Positions 35,688-48,126 of a DNA stretch of 64,000 nucleotides are shown here, piece after piece. The position numbers and the translations under genes are program-made. The stretch comes from Dugong dugon (taxonomy: Eukaryota > Chordata > Mammalia > Sirenia > Dugongidae). The DNA lies in contig CM057462.1 of the NCBI GenBank assembly GCA_030035585.1, positions 93,455,234-93,519,233 of the forward strand. The letters run 5' to 3'. The first letter of the stretch is position 1. The number at the start of each line of letters is the position of its first letter. The notes under the pieces were generated by a model. That model was given only the letters and a program-made list of their open reading frames with translations. It had not been told where the DNA came from and searched no databases.

Positions 35688-36346
35688 GTGAGTGCTTGCC
35701 TGGGGTCCCACTTCTGGTATACTCCCTCCACCAGCCCAGGAGGGGGTTGCTGGTGGCAAACCTTAGAAGTGGGAAGCCCAGCTCTGGATCTGTGCCTCTC
35801 AGCTGGAGAGCCAGAAAGGCGGAGTGTGTGGCCCAGGGAAAGCTGGTCAACGATGACCCTTCTGATGGATTAAGAAGCCCTGGGGGCCAAATGAAGGATC
35901 TCTTTCAGATGTCAGATACACTGGGGTTTCCAAGGTAGGGGGTTGTGATTTAGAGACCAGTGGAACTTTCCCAGCCCCATTTTTCCCAGGGGAAAGAAGT
36001 GCCCACTGCTGTCTGTTGAGATAAATATGATGAAGTTTAAGGAGCAAAGATTTAGCTGTCCTTTTCTTTTTGTGTTTTAATGCACTTCACAATAGGGTTT
36101 TTCCCCTTAAACGGAGAAAACCTTGCTAGGGCAAATAATTGAGTAATCACACATCAACTGACTCCGTATTTCACTGGGCTTTTGTTTTCACCAAGTTAGG
36201 CCACATCCATCTGCTATGGAAAGGTTTTTAAGAAGTAATTGGACTTGGCTTCTCGGCAAGAGAGCCTTGGAAAGCCCTGCCAGCAGCCCACTCTCTTTTC
36301 ATGTGAGTCTTAAAGGATCCCTGCTATGTCTGCTTTTGTTTCCCAG

Positions 36347-36528
36347 TTCTCTGTCAGAAATGAAGTAATGGCTACCAGCCACGTCACAGATGAATGGATG
36401 ACACAAATGGAAATGAGTAGCCTGAACACTTATATTGTCCGCCGTTACATAGCAACACCCAATGGTGTCCTCAGAATTTATCCTGGTTCCCTCATGGACA
36501 AAGCATTTGATCCCACTAGGAGACAATG
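36347..36528 (+). CDS. CACHD1: CACHD1 exon 8: second Cache module, N-terminal part
   Basis: 182 nt in phase 0, ending after two bases of a tryptophan codon. Peptide FSVRNEVMATSHVTDEWMTQ, then a segment ending YIATPNGVLRIYPGSLMDKA and FDPTRRQ(W). The end matches the double-Cache signature: a strand with P-x-G-x-x-R-x-Y-P-G, then D-P-x-x-R-x-W-Y before the ligand-pocket helix. Acceptor TTCCCAG, donor GTGAGT. This is one of the most family-diagnostic exons in the window. Confidence 0.97.
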
Positions 36529-37431
36529 GTGAGTTTTAGGGGCTTCCTTTATCAAAGGTTCCCCCCAAATCCTGAAGAGACATAAGTACCTACAATAAAG
36601 CAACTTCAGACAGTCACATTAAAGAAGATACGTTCATGGCAGTGAAAACATGTTTTGAAATAGTTTTGTTTTATTTTTTAATGTATCACTAACAACAGCT
36701 TTGTGGGTTTCCTCTGGCTACAGTGTTTTTATCTCTTCATTGAAATTTTGAGACTGAATGCCTTACACGTGGCCATTTCAATTCCTAGTGGTTTGCTTGA
36801 TTCCTACCTCATGTACAGTGTTTCCACAGTGGATATACTTAATTTTTCACTGCAGGTGATTATGGCATGGAATTATATAACTCATGTATGACCTATGAAG
36901 AATGAACACATGTAAACTCAGAAACATTCTTTTATTTCTGGGCTTTATTTTTACTCTGATTTGCAGAAACAAAAGCTAGCCAGGTGGTATAGTGACTTGG
37001 GCATAAAAACAGGATTTCTAGTTTTGTGCCACTTAGCGACTGAGTCAGTCATGAGTTGGCTATTCTTATTGCCACTTCCCCCACCTTTACTAATCCAGGG
37101 TGCATTTTGATGTGCCCAGCTGAATTTGTTTCTCCTTCATTCATTAACTCCTTTTTATTTTAACCTATGAAACATCTGCGTTGTAGATCTTACAATAAGC
37201 TCAGATATGTACTGAGTTCAGTGTCTGTTTTAAAAAGAGGGAGCTTCAGATTCTCTTGACTTCTTGTGTTGATGCTACAGTCAGACAAAAGATAAGAACA
37301 TTTTGAATTGTAATGTAACAGACACAGTTTATAATAAATACTTTGAGTTACAAGCTCACTTTTCTTTGAAATTTACAGAGTGGTTGTTGTTTATACACTA
37401 CAATAATGTGACTTCCTTTGGTCTCCATTAG

Positions 37432-37542
37432 GTATCTCCATGCTGTAGCAAATCCAGGCTTGATTTCTTTGACTGGCCCATACCTAGATGTTGGAGGAGC
37501 TGGCTATGTAGTAACCATCAGTCACACAATTCATTCATCTAG
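37432..37542 (+). CDS. CACHD1: CACHD1 exon 9: second Cache module, core strands
   Basis: 111 nt; the first base completes the tryptophan of exon 8. Peptide [20 protein letters not shown] then [16 protein letters not shown]. The order W-Y-x-x-A, S-x-T-x-P-Y-x-D, V-V-T-I-S is the classic Cache order of pocket-lining strands. Acceptor CATTAG, donor GTAATA; the donor lacks the common +5 G and may be comparatively weak. The length is a multiple of three, so skipping keeps the frame but removes the core of the module. Confidence 0.96.
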   Translation, partial: VSPCCSKSRLDFFDWPIPRCWRSWLCSNHQSHNSFI

Positions 37543-37609
37543 GTAATATTTTAATTAATTTTTCAATCATTTTTTAAACATATTAAGGATATTTTGAAAT
37601 TTTAAATAG

Positions 37610-37800
37610 AATAATAGACACCAAGGATTAGTGGCAAAAACATTCACCTTTGAAGTGAGGCCAGCTGGGGTTTGAATGTCTCCTTTAGCTGTATAATGTT
37701 GGATTCCTTGAGCTTCTGCAGACATCTGTAAAATGGAGGTAAGACCTACCTCAAAGGTTACCATGTAAGTTGAGTTGATGAAAGGCTCTTAGCCCTATTC
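37610..37800 (+). mobile_element. MIR, sense
   Basis: Shows ggccagctggggtttgaatg, tctgtaaaatggaggtaaga, acctcaaaggttaccatgta and ggctcttagccc in MIR order, shortly after exon 9. Confidence 0.7.
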
Positions 37801-39499
37801 AGGGCCACCATGATGATGCTTATGAAAAAGAAGAAGAAAGATGTTAAAGATTCAGTATCACTGTTGGTAGAAATGCCCATCTTAAACTAACAGAAGAAAT
37901 ATCAATAGGAGCCTGATATATCATTGTCGGAAAGTGTTTTCCCAATAAAGGAGCATTTAGTGAAGAAAAAATATATTACCTCTCGTATGTGGATCAGACA
38001 CTTCAGAAATACATAGAAGGTTTTTTTTGGTTGTTTGTTTTCCTTTGTCCTTGCATTGTCTCTTGAAATATAAAAAAGCTTTTTGAAAATTGATTTTCCA
38101 GGAATGTTATAAAATGTCAATACCACTGTAAATATATTTACAGGAAATCTTGCCTTTGAGGTTTCTGTTCAGCCAGTATTTAAGCTTGAAATGTCAGTAG
38201 AATTTTGGGTGGAGAGGCAAGTCACATTGTTTTAATCCATCCCTTCATTATACAAATAGCTGCTTTTCCCTAGCAACCAAGAAAGACTGTATTTTGACTG
38301 GTACCTATAATGAGGCCTTAAAATTTATAGGGGACAGATTTTCTTGCTCAACTTTATGCTTTTCACCAGTGCTCATTATATATCAAATGATTGAATTCAG
38401 TAGAATTCCTCCAACGCCAGGTTCATTGGGAGCAGGAGTTGGGAAGCAGTACGGTATGGAATTTCAATGTCATGACCTGTGTCTCCATGGAGTGCAGGGC
38501 CCTGCAGCCAGCAAAATCTTGTCTCCTTTGCAGGGCACAGTAATATGTTTGGCTATGTCAGCGGCTCCCATCATATGATATTTCACATATAAACAAGTAA
38601 ATACTCATTTGAAACAGATCCCTTCAATGTTTTCCTTAACAGACCATCTGTCGAGCATACGCCTACTAATGTCTGAATAACAAGACTTGTCATCCCTCCA
38701 ATATATTCTAATCATCTGAGAAAAAGTAAACAAAGGCTGATTCTTTGAGAGGACAGCAGCCACCTTGGTCTTTGATGACAATGAAATGGGCCATAACTGG
38801 GCTCTGGAAGATGTGGTTACAGTGGAGAGGGCAGGCACAAACCCACTTGTATCTCAGTCTTTAGGTGTCCTATCAGACTTCCCCAAACTGACAACTCATC
38901 AGTAACAGCCATTAGCTTTCCCTTCTGTACACTCTTCTGGGAGAGGAAGGGGTGGATTTTTAGGCTCATATATGTGTGTACAACTGTTTTTGTCAGAGTT
39001 TGGATAGGTGGAAGGATTTTGATTTGGTTGATTTACAAATATTTATGATGTTAGTCCAAATGAAGCATGATGGAAATATGATGTGCTTCCAAGTGAGGCA
39101 AACCTGGGTTCAAATCCTATATTTAGTTACTTAATATAGTATATTTAACCTATACAAGTTTAGCTATTGAGGTTTAGCAGTAGAGTGAGAAATGGCAGTT
39201 TAAATTCCGTCTTCTGGCCCCCTGTCCTCAGTGAGTGTGGATTCCCTGGAATAAGAGTCTGTTCTTGCCCTGGTCGACATGCAGTCCCATGGACCTGACA
39301 ATTTGAGCGTTTGGTTTAGCTGAGCATGATTTTTGATTTTTAAAGCTGTGTCTTTTCCATTTGACATAGTTTAGAATGAAAGCCAACTACTTCTTCCCAG
39401 GCTCAAAGCAGCAGCAGCTTTGATGGATGTATTGAGGGATAGGCTTTGCAAAGGTAATTTTTTTCAAGTGATTTTTGACTTCATGTGCCAACTTGAGAA
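37801..39499. other. Intron 9, no confident feature
   Basis: A stretch at 39080-39160 (aagtgaggcaaacctgggtt then caaatcctatat) looks like a MIR head. Otherwise nothing is recognised. Confidence 0.5.
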
Positions 39500-39925
39500 C
39501 CCAACCCCCTCCTACAATGTAATTCCAGTCTGAACAAGTAGATTTTCCATTTATTAGTTGTGTGACTATATGCGAGTTCCCTCTTTGCCCTGGTTTCTTC
39601 ACCTGTGAGAGACAATACAGCTGATTTCACAGGTTTAATTTAAGAGTTAAATAGTATACATAAAGCTCTTAAAACAGTGCCTGGCATGTGGTACCAGATG
39701 CTGTCAAGTGAATTCCAACTTATGGCAACCCCATGTATGTCAGAGACGAGCTGTGCTCCATACGGTTTTCAATGGCTGGTTTTTCAGAAGTAGATCACCA
39801 GGCCTTTCTTCCTAGTCACTTCTGGGTGGACTTGAATCTCCAACCTTTCAGTTAGCAGGCAAGCTTGTTAATGGTATGTATCACCCAGGGACTCCAGCAT
39901 GTGGTATGGGCTCAATAATTTTTAA
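39500..39925 (+). mobile_element. MIR interrupted by an AfroSINE
   Basis: The left part has ttagttgtgtgactatatgc, ttcttcacctgtgagagaca and cagtgcctggcatgtggta. It resumes after the SINE with gcatgtggtatgggctcaat then aatt. The repeated gcatgtggta is the SINE's target duplication. Confidence 0.82.
39694..39896 (-). mobile_element. AfroSINE (longer subfamily), antisense, 10-bp target duplication
   Basis: Runs ccagatgctgtcaagtgaat, catgtatgtcagagacgagc, gtagatcaccaggcctttct to cacccagggactcc. The direct repeat gcatgtggta is at 39684-39693 and 39897-39906. Confidence 0.93.
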
Positions 39926-40104
39926 GTAATTATTATTATGTCCTATGACTTCTCTGAACCTCAGGTGTAAAGCAGAGGTAATGCCCATATTAAACTGGTA
40001 TAAAGTGATTTAGAGATGACTCATGTAAAATGCTGAGTACTGTACTTGACAATGTCGAGTCCCAAGTAAATGGCAGTTGTTTTTATTGTCATGCTATTCA
40101 TGCT

Positions 40105-40190
40105 TTAAGAAACCCTATGGGGCAGTTCTACTTTCCTATAGGGCTGTTATAAGTTGGAATCAACTCAATAGCTATGGGTTTGGTTGTTTT
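40105..40190 (+). mobile_element. AfroSINE 3' half, sense
   Basis: Shows aagaaaccctatggggcagt, tctactttcctatagggctg, ttggaatcaactcaatagct and atgggtttggttgtttt. The 5' half is missing. Confidence 0.88.
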
Positions 40191-41039
40191 TATTTTATTT
40201 TTTTTGTTTTTATTTATGCTTTAAATTTCTGGCATTTTATTCAGCAAGACAAAGAGCTTAAGCTAATGGTGAAGTGGTCATGAAGCACTCCCGTTCACTC
40301 TTGGTTTTCAGAAGTGGTTTGGCTGATAGTTTGGGGAGGGCCTTTTGATAAGAGGAGGGGCTAGACATTGAGCCCATTTCCTGCCTCTTTTTCCAACTCA
40401 ACACTCACTTATCAGTTACTCATAGTGGCTGTGCTGCCTTGTGATTCTTCTATGGGCGTGATTAGTGGCTTGAGAATCTTGGTTTGCATTCTTTGGAGAA
40501 TGATCAAGCTGATAGAGATGAAGTTCAGTTATTGATTAAGGGACTGGTTAGACAAGTTTTTAGCAGTGAAAATCTCACAAAGTACTGCAAACAGCCTGGT
40601 TCATTGTACTGTTTACTTAGAAATACAGGTTTGGTTTCATTTTCTATGGCATTCTTTGTGAATTGCTACAGCAATGGTATACATGTCTGAAATACAGGTA
40701 AAAATATGAATGCTAGACTTATGTAGGCACTATGTTACTTCAGCATGTTAATCCTATTGCTGCAGGTGGCAGTCGTACAGGAGAAGCTTAAAAACAAAAT
40801 TAGCATATTCCAAAAACCTTGAATTATATTTCTCAATGAGGGACTATGGTATTGTACAAAGAGTTAGATCTCGGTACTGGTCTTTATACCATAAATAAAA
40901 GGTGATCAGTCTTATGCAAGTCTCACAACCATTCTAAGTAAGCCTAATTTTCCCTTTATAAAATGGGAACTGTAATTCCTTTCAAGCTTCTTCACAGGAA
41001 GTTAAATAGGTTGGGTAGAATTGCTTGGAAACTTTTGAA

Positions 41040-41290
41040 TGCTGTGCAGATCTAAGAAGGCAGTATAACTTAGAAGTTAAAAATATATGCTTTGGAGTTA
41101 AAACACTGGGTTTAAACTCCTGCTTCTACTAGTTATTCACTGTGTGACTTTGGGCAAATACTTCATCTCACCAAGCTTCGGTTTTCTGGAAATGATAATA
41201 CCTCATAAGGTTGCTGTGATAAATAATTGAAATACTGCATTCAGATGCCTACCAGAGTGTCTATAAATTGTGGACATTAAGTAAATGGGA
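41040..41290 (+). mobile_element. MIR, sense, well preserved
   Basis: Shows actgggtttaaactcctgct, tcactgtgtgactttgggca, taataatacctcataaggt-type text (gataatacctcataaggttg) and ccagagtgtctataaattgt, in MIR order. Confidence 0.8.
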
Positions 41291-41708
41291 GCTTTACTAT
41301 TATCATAATGATGAATATCATTTAGACTCATCACTCCTTGCTGGACTACCAGAGAGGTTTAAAATTCATTTGACTTATATTTCAGCAAAACACTATTTGC
41401 TACAAAGCACAAATCCCGCATGTGATAACAGTCTTGAATTTCTTCCAGGGTGGAATTTAAGTTACTTTAGTAACGATAAAGGCTCCTGTTGAGGCGGTAG
41501 CTTCTTACAGGTTATCCCACAACATGGTCTCCCCTAACCCCAGCTATCCAGCTTTGACAGCAAAGCTCTGATAGAAATTTCTCTGTGGGTCGCAATTACT
41601 TTTCTAATGGTTTTACTGTAAGATAAATTAGTATCAGTGTTGACTGTAACCAGAATGAGGCAGTTGTCTACATGACAAAGCTGATTGCAATCTGAAGTCT
41701 AGAGTTCT

Positions 41709-43353
41709 TTTTTATTTTATTTTTTTACTGTACTTTAGAAGAAGATTTACAGAACAAAATAGTTTCTCATTAAACAATTAATACACATATTGTTTTGTGA
41801 CATTGGTTGCCCACCCCACGACATGCCAACACTTTCCCCTTCTCAACATTGGGTTCCCCATTACCAGCTTTCCTGCTGCCTGCTGCCTGCTGCCTTCTCA
41901 TCCTTGCCCCTGGGCTGGTGTGCCCATTTAGTCTCCTTTTGTTTTATGGGCTTGTCTAATCTTTGGCTGAAGGGTAAACCTTAGGAATGACTTTGGTAAG
42001 GAGTTAAAAGGGTGCCCAAAGGCCGTATTCGGTGTTTCTCCAGTCTCTGTCAAACCAGTGAGCATGGTCTTTTTTTTTTTTTTTTTGGTGAGTTAGAATT
42101 TTGTTCTACATTTTTCTCCAGCTCTGTCTGGGACCCTCTATTGTGATCCCTGTCAGAGCAGTCTGTAGTGGTAGCCAGGCTTGTGCTGGATTCCGTCTTG
42201 TAGAGGCTGTGTTACTTGTGATCCATTAGTCGTATGGACCAATCTTTCCCTTGTGTCTGTGATTTTCTTCATTCTCCATTGCTCCAGATGGGGTGAGACC
42301 AGTGGAGTATCTTATCTTAGATGGCCACTCACAAGCTTTTAAGACCCCAGATGCTACTCACCAAAGGAGAATAAACTATGTTATGCCAGTTGAGCTACAT
42401 GTCCCCCAAGATCATGGTCCCCAGCCCTCAGCCTAGTAATTCGGTCCCTCAGCGAGTTTGGATGTGTCAATGAAGCTTCTATGACCTTTCCTTGGTCAAA
42501 TTGTGCTGGCTTTCCCCAGTATTGTGTACTCTCTTACCTTTCACCAGAGTTATTTAGTGTTTTTCCCTCCCTACCCATCTCCTCCCTATAACCATCAAAG
42601 CTTGTGTATGTGTGTAAACCTTTTCATGAGTTTTTATAGTAGTGGTCTCATACAGTGTTTGTCCTTTTGTGATTAACTTATGTCACTCAACATGACGCCT
42701 TCCAGATTCATCCATACTGTGAGATGTTTCACAGAAGCGTCATTGTTCTTATCTTTGTTTAGTACTCCATTGTGCGTACGTACCATAGTCTGTTTATCCA
42801 TTCATCTGTTGATGGGCATTAGGTTGTTTCCATCTCTTTGCTGTGAATAATGCTGCAGTGAACATGAGTGTGCATATGTTATTCGTGTGATGACTCTTAC
42901 TTCTCTAGGATATACACCTAGGAGTGGGCTTGCTGGATCATACAGTATTTCTATTTCTAGTTTTTAGGAAGCGCCATATCATTTCAAAATGGTTGTACCA
43001 TTTTGCATTCCCACCAGCAGTGCATAAGAGTTCCAGTCTCCCTGCAGCCTCTCCAACATTTGTTATTTTCTGTTTTTTTTTTATTTGTACCAGTAATGTG
43101 TTGGCGAGATGGTATCTCATTGTAGTTTTGATTTGCATTTCTCTAATGGCTAGCGGGAGCCCTGGTGGCATAGTGGTTAAGAGCTCAGCTGATAACCACC
43201 AGCCGCTCCTTGAAAATCTTCTGGGGCAGTTCTACTTTGTCCTGTAGGGTCATTATGAGTCATAACCAACTCGATGACACCTAACAACAACAATGGCTAG
43301 TGATTGCGAGCATTTATTTCTTCATGTGTCTGTTAGCCGCCTGAATGCAAAGA
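41709..43353 (-). mobile_element. 5'-truncated L1, antisense, with nested SINE
   Basis: Begins with T-rich tail sequence, continues through the lineage 3' UTR (caagcttttaagaccccaga at about 42330, the reverse of the block near 6500), then the reversed end of ORF2 (gtactccattgtgcgtacgt, ccattcatctgttgatgggc, gaataatgctgcagtgaaca). The direct repeat ctagagttct is at 41699-41708 and 43354-43363. A sense AfroSINE at 43154-43291 lies inside. Confidence 0.88.
43154..43291 (+). mobile_element. AfroSINE, sense, nested in the L1, 9-bp duplication
   Basis: Runs cgggagccctggtggcatag to gatgacacctaacaacaac. Perfect aatggctag duplication at 43145-43153 and 43292-43300. The anticodon-side segment with the aaccaaaaggtcggcagtt block is partly deleted. 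Confidence 0.93.
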
Positions 43354-43448
43354 CTAGAGTTCTGATGTTCAAGAAGTAAATTTTACGTTGGGAGTTTCTT
43401 CTGAGTTTTCCAATTAATATTTTTAAGGTTTTTGCCCATAACAGTGGC

Positions 43449-43472
43449 TTTTTTTTTTTTTTTTTTTTTTTT
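43449..43472 (+). repeat. Poly-T run of 24
   Basis: An unbroken T run, possibly the tail of an antisense retrocopy; the following 200 bases are not recognised. Confidence 0.9.
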
Positions 43473-43774
43473 ATAAAGAAATCAGATGGGTAGATGATGG
43501 TAATGCTGTGACTCTTAGAAAGTCCCATGTTGGTTAAACCCTGCACACTCCCAGCCACAAGAGTAAAGAGGTCCATTGGCCAAATAATCCATGGCCCTCC
43601 AACCACCCATGAGCATAGACGGAAATAAAAAAACAAGGTTCCAAATGAGAAGTCCATACTTTTGATATGTCTGGCAGTTTCTTGGGGTATGTTTTCTCGG
43701 AAAAAGTAATAATTTCATTCTCAGTCCAGACTTGAGCTTTAAGTCCTCACTGTTTAGTTTTCTTTAGAGTAATT

Positions 43775-44010
43775 ACCCATTATTGGGTATTTACTATGTG
43801 TTAGGCACATCATTAAGCACTGTAAACATACTATATCTTACTTAATCCCGATAACAACTTTATGATGTAGGTACTAATTTATCCATTTCCAGATGAGAAG
43901 ACTGAAGCTTAGAAAGGTTAAGTAGCATCCCAAGAGCTACGTAGATAGAAACCAGCATGACCAAGATTTGACCTCAGATACATTTGATTCTAGAGCCAAA
44001 AAGTTAGCAT
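43775..44010 (-). mobile_element. MIR, antisense
   Basis: Shows atttactatgtgttaggcac, ttacttaatcccgataacaa, ccatttccagatgagaagac, gaaaggttaagtagcatccc, a reversed MIR. Confidence 0.82.
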
Positions 44011-44594
44011 CATGTTTTACCGCTCAACTTTCTCTTTCTCTACTCCCCTCGTTTTGAGAGTAGTTTTGTTGAATGGAGAAAGCACTGGTCTATGAATCAG
44101 AACATATTCTAGAATACAAGCTTTGCTTTAAGTAGAACCAGCTTTAGTGTTATGGAAAGAACATTAGAGAGGCATTGCTCCTACTAAGTTTTGTGTGACA
44201 TTATACTAGTCAGTTAACCTTAATGAGATTTCAGGTTACTTGTCTATAGAGATTTGTTGGAAGGAGAAATAGTGGCCATCCATCCAACCTCCCACCTGAT
44301 ACCTTTCCCCCACCAGAGCCCCATGTTCTGGCCAAAGGATGGTCCAGCTTCTCTCTGAACTTCTGTAGTATCAGGGGATTAATTATATTCCATGGCATGT
44401 TAAAAATATATATACTTACCAGTCTTAAAGTTTTCTTGATCAGTCAATTAGTTGATCTTTTTTGTAGGGGTGAGAAGTGGGGAAGAACAGTTGGAATGTA
44501 CTGCTGATACTATAATATGTTCTTATGATTTAACATAGCTTTTACCTTTAAATAAGAAATGCCTGTTGTTCTCATTGATCCTTTTCATATAAAG

Positions 44595-44717
44595 TACACA
44601 GCTGTCTTCTGGGCACACTGTGGCTGTGATGGGCATCGACTTCACGCTTAGATACTTCTACAAGGTTCTGATGGATTTATTACCAGTATGTAACCAAGAT
44701 GGTGGCAACAAAATAAG
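44595..44717 (+). CDS. CACHD1: CACHD1 exon 10: second Cache module, middle
   Basis: 123 nt. Peptide (S)TQLSSGHTVAVMGIDFTLRY, then FYKVLMDLLPVCNQDGGNKI. The string H-T-V-A-V-M-G-I-D-F is the next Cache strand (alpha2delta equivalents read V-x-G-x-D). The acceptor, CATATAAAG, has a poor pyrimidine tract and follows a 7-kb intron with a nested L1/SINE; the donor is GTAAGC. The first base completes a serine codon with exon 9, and the last two bases an arginine codon with exon 11. Confidence 0.95.
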
Positions 44718-45878
44718 GTAAGCCCTTTAGGGACACCATTTCCCTTCTGGTTGCCTAAATATAAGGAAAAAGATATCAGGTATCTCTACTTGAATGGCAT
44801 CCACAGAGTCATTGTCAAGATCACAAATCAAGTCCATGGCTTGGGTGTTCTATTAAGAAGATTTTTGTTCTTTTTCTTTCCTTTTTCTAAGATACATGCT
44901 GTTTATGATTTAGACAAATAAACTCAGCTCATAACAAGGAGCGTAACCATGCTTAGAATGCTCCAACAGTTCTTGTTTCCCCAGACGCCAGCAATTAGAG
45001 GTTTCCCACATCTTGGGTACGAGAAAGACCAGAGGGTACTCTTGCATAGTACTTTTGATGTTAACTTAGTTATTAAACCAAAGTCTTTGTGAAATTTTCA
45101 GATGCTTAGACCGCTCTTTTTACATTTCCCCTAGAAAGAGGCTCATGGAACTAAAAATCTTTGCCTCCTGAATTTCAAAAGAAAATGTCTGGTCAAACCA
45201 AGTGCATTCCCTTAATTTAATGCAGGCCAGTTTTTAAAATAGCTTTCTTAGTTCACTCTCATGGCCCATACTTCCTGTCACTGCTGAGTTTGACATTGGC
45301 CCTGAATGGGGGAATGCAGGATTCATGGCAAACTGATATGACTAATGTAGAGTAAAACAGAATAGAATGTAGCCTTGATTAAAGCAATTCTAGCTTTGCT
45401 TATTTAGTATTTCCATCAAATATATTTTTATATGTCCCCCAAATGTTGTATTTTATGTGTGTTTATCATCAAAAGGAAAGAAACTTTTGATGGTTTACTT
45501 AAAGCATGCGCCTATAAATAAGTCCACTTTCTTTGGGATCTCCTTTCCCTGAAAAAAAGAATAAACTTCCCACTTTACATCCTTGCAAAAAATCTTTGAG
45601 TCCACCTGATTTCTACTGGACAGGCACATTCTGTGTGAACTGTGTAGGTGACCTCAGAGTCAGGTATAACTCTCAGCCTGTATCCCAGGTGATCTACCAC
45701 CTCAAGAGTAATGGATCTGTCTACCTGTGTGCCAGGCATCCTTCACTTTTTCCATGACTATTTATTGAGAACCTAAGATAAATGCAGTTTGTTTCAGAGC
45801 TAGCAAGATAAATGCTCTCTGGAGGTATAGAAGAACCACTTATTATATGAATGAGGAATGCCATTTGTTTTGGTACAG

Positions 45879-45978
45879 GTGCTTCATAATGGAGGACAGG
45901 GGTTATCTGGTGGCACATCCAACCCTCATTGACCCCAAAGGACACGCACCTGTGGAACAACAGCACATCACCCACAAG
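45879..45978 (+). CDS. CACHD1: CACHD1 exon 11: second Cache module, last strand
   Basis: 100 nt, ending on a complete lysine codon. Peptide CFIMEDRGYLVAHPTLIDPK then GHAPVEQQHITHK. C-F-I-M-E-D-R-G-Y-L-V-A-H-P parallels the C-x-x-I-D-x-x-G-x-x-x-x-x-P element of alpha2delta proteins. Acceptor TGGTACAG, donor GTATCT. The following intron is only 87 bp. The frame stays open upstream to 45847 and downstream into that intron, but the splice signals and the homologous boundary support the coordinates given. Confidence 0.95.
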
Positions 45979-46065
45979 GTATCTGCTGGGAGGCTGATAG
46001 CTGAGATCTCCAACAGCCTGCGGCTCATTACATGGCATGTCTTCTGTTCTATTTGACCTTGTTAG
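45979..46065 (+). other. 87-bp intron between CACHD1 exons 11 and 12
   Basis: GTATCT...TTGTTAG, near the lower size limit for mammalian introns. The length is 29 codons; read through in frame it stays open for 25 codons, then meets TGA. The polypyrimidine tract (tgttctatttgaccttgttag) is interrupted by purines. Confidence 0.9.
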
Positions 46066-46182
46066 GAGCCCCTGGTAGCCAATGATATCCTGAACCACCC
46101 CAACTTTGTGAAGAAAAACCTGTGCAACAGCTTCAGTGACAGAACTGTCCAGAGGTTTTACAAATTCAACACTAGCCTTGTG
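46066..46182 (+). CDS. CACHD1: CACHD1 exon 12: membrane-proximal ectodomain
   Basis: 117 nt, exactly 39 codons, phase 0 at both ends. Peptide [20 protein letters not shown] then [19 protein letters not shown], with one sequon (NTS). Acceptor GACCTTGTTAG, donor GTAAGT. The preceding intron is 87 bp. Being symmetric, the exon could be skipped or included without a frame change. Confidence 0.95.
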
Positions 46183-48126
46183 GTAAGTTGATTCCTCAGC
46201 ACTTTCATTCCTCATCCTGTGATAGAATGTGAAATGGGATAATGGTTAATGTCTGAGTATTCTGCCTTAGAATCACAGAACTGTAGGAGTGACAGGGATT
46301 TTCGTCCAGCTCCCCAATTTGACCGTTGCGGGATATAAAGCCCAGAATAGGGAAGTGAATATTTTAAGATCTCACACTTGTAATTCTGTTCGGTTTTGTT
46401 TGTTTAAAGACTCACCCAGTCTAAGGCCCTTGGAATGTCTGCTGAATCTGTTTTCCCACACTCTTGTATAAATATATGTGGCACTATGTGCTCCTGTCTT
46501 CCTGTCTTCTGGAGACCATGCAGTCATCTTAAACCCCTAAGGCCAGATGAGGTCAGTCCTTGGTTGTCCACCCTACTAGATGGGAGCTGGTATGTAGATC
46601 ATCCAGAAAATAATTTCTCTCTTCGTTTAGGATACTCTGTACGATTTGAGGTGCAGCAGATTTACCTTGATGTGGTTAAAGATCCTAGGGACATTCTTAT
46701 TGATTTGTAAATAATCTTAGCTGGGATATAAAACTAAACAAAGGAATGACAGAACCAGTATTCAAAAACTTATTTACAGGAAGAAAGATTTTTCACTCAG
46801 AATATGCATGTATGTCATTAAATGTGTAATTAAAAAATTAATTTTGAAAATGTATTGGGTTAAATTGAAAATTCTAAATTTAGCCTTAAAATAGCAACTG
46901 CAAAAGCACTTGTCTGGTAGAAGAGAGGAGTTTAAAAAATGAATATATTAATGCAATAATGTGTTTAAAGCAAAGGAAGTAATTATTACTCTGTTCAGAT
47001 CCCATACAATTCTGAGCAGCGCTTTCTTTAAAGGGTATGTTGACACACTGGAGTCTAGTCAAAGGAAGGTTGCTAAGGAAGGTTGTCATAGGAAAGTCTG
47101 ACTTATTCTGAGTATCTTCTATCATTTGTGCAATGGTTTCCTTAGCTCTTCAGCAGACAAAGCCAGAATACTCAGGTAGAAATTTTTCAGACAGGCAAAT
47201 TTTAGTTCAGTATGAATTAGAATACTTTCTTAACAGCCCCAGTTATCCCAAAAGGGAATTGGAGCATTCCTGGTTATTCTAAAAAAGAGGATGATAATCC
47301 TGTATTACTGCTTATATTGTAGAGGTGGGCATCTTCCAGGCAGTAGAAAATTTGTCTGGACCTCTAAGAACCCAAGCAATCAATGACATGACTCTTAGTG
47401 TTAGGCTTCTCTTCACCACACATCTGTAAGACATGAATGACATGGAAACTGACATAGGGTTCAATCTGCCTAGTGCATATAACACACGTGCGGGAAAATG
47501 ATTATGCACAAACTGATACTGGTTTTGAACCTTTGGTTTTCCAATATGGTAGACAAATTTGGCAGATCAAGAAGTTGGCTACCACATTTCCTTATTATAC
47601 AGTGATGCAGAGGATACTTGCTTTGGTTGGATTGTTTGAATATTTTGGAAGCAGGAGCCTGTCTTAAAGAGGCTTTGGTTTTTAAATAATTCTTTTATTC
47701 TCTAGGAGAAAAGTTATCCAAGAGAGAAAAAAATGCATGTTTTCTGGTGGATTAAGTTTCCCTTTGAGTTCGTCTTTACCTGAAAGTTGTCTTTTATTGC
47801 TTCTTGGAGTTATTTCCTTTGTTATGTTATATTGTTAATTGATTTAAAAAAGAAACCAGGTTATATGCACAGCTATAAAAATTTATTTCTGTATAAGCAT
47901 AAATAAAAGAACAAATAATTTATATAAAACTGTTTAATGGGAATTATCTCTGACTGATGGGATTATGTGTATTTTTTCTTTATTTTCCATCATTTTAACA
48001 GTAACTATGTATTACTTTTGTATTAAGCTATTTTCAGTAGACAGTTGAAGGGTTGTTTTCACCAAGATAGGGCAGGGTCTCTGCATTGCTGTGTGTCACT
48101 CCTGACACTACTTGGCTGTTCCACAG
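46183..48126. other. Intron 12, nothing recognised
   Basis: No repeat or gene that I can name. AT content is high at 46790-46950 and 47870-48010. Confidence 0.5.

Noticed and set aside
45721..46215. 164-codon reading frame on the minus strand, the longest in the window
   Set aside because: It is the complement of conserved CACHD1 exons 11 and 12 with the short intron between; no domain and no splice or start context of its own.
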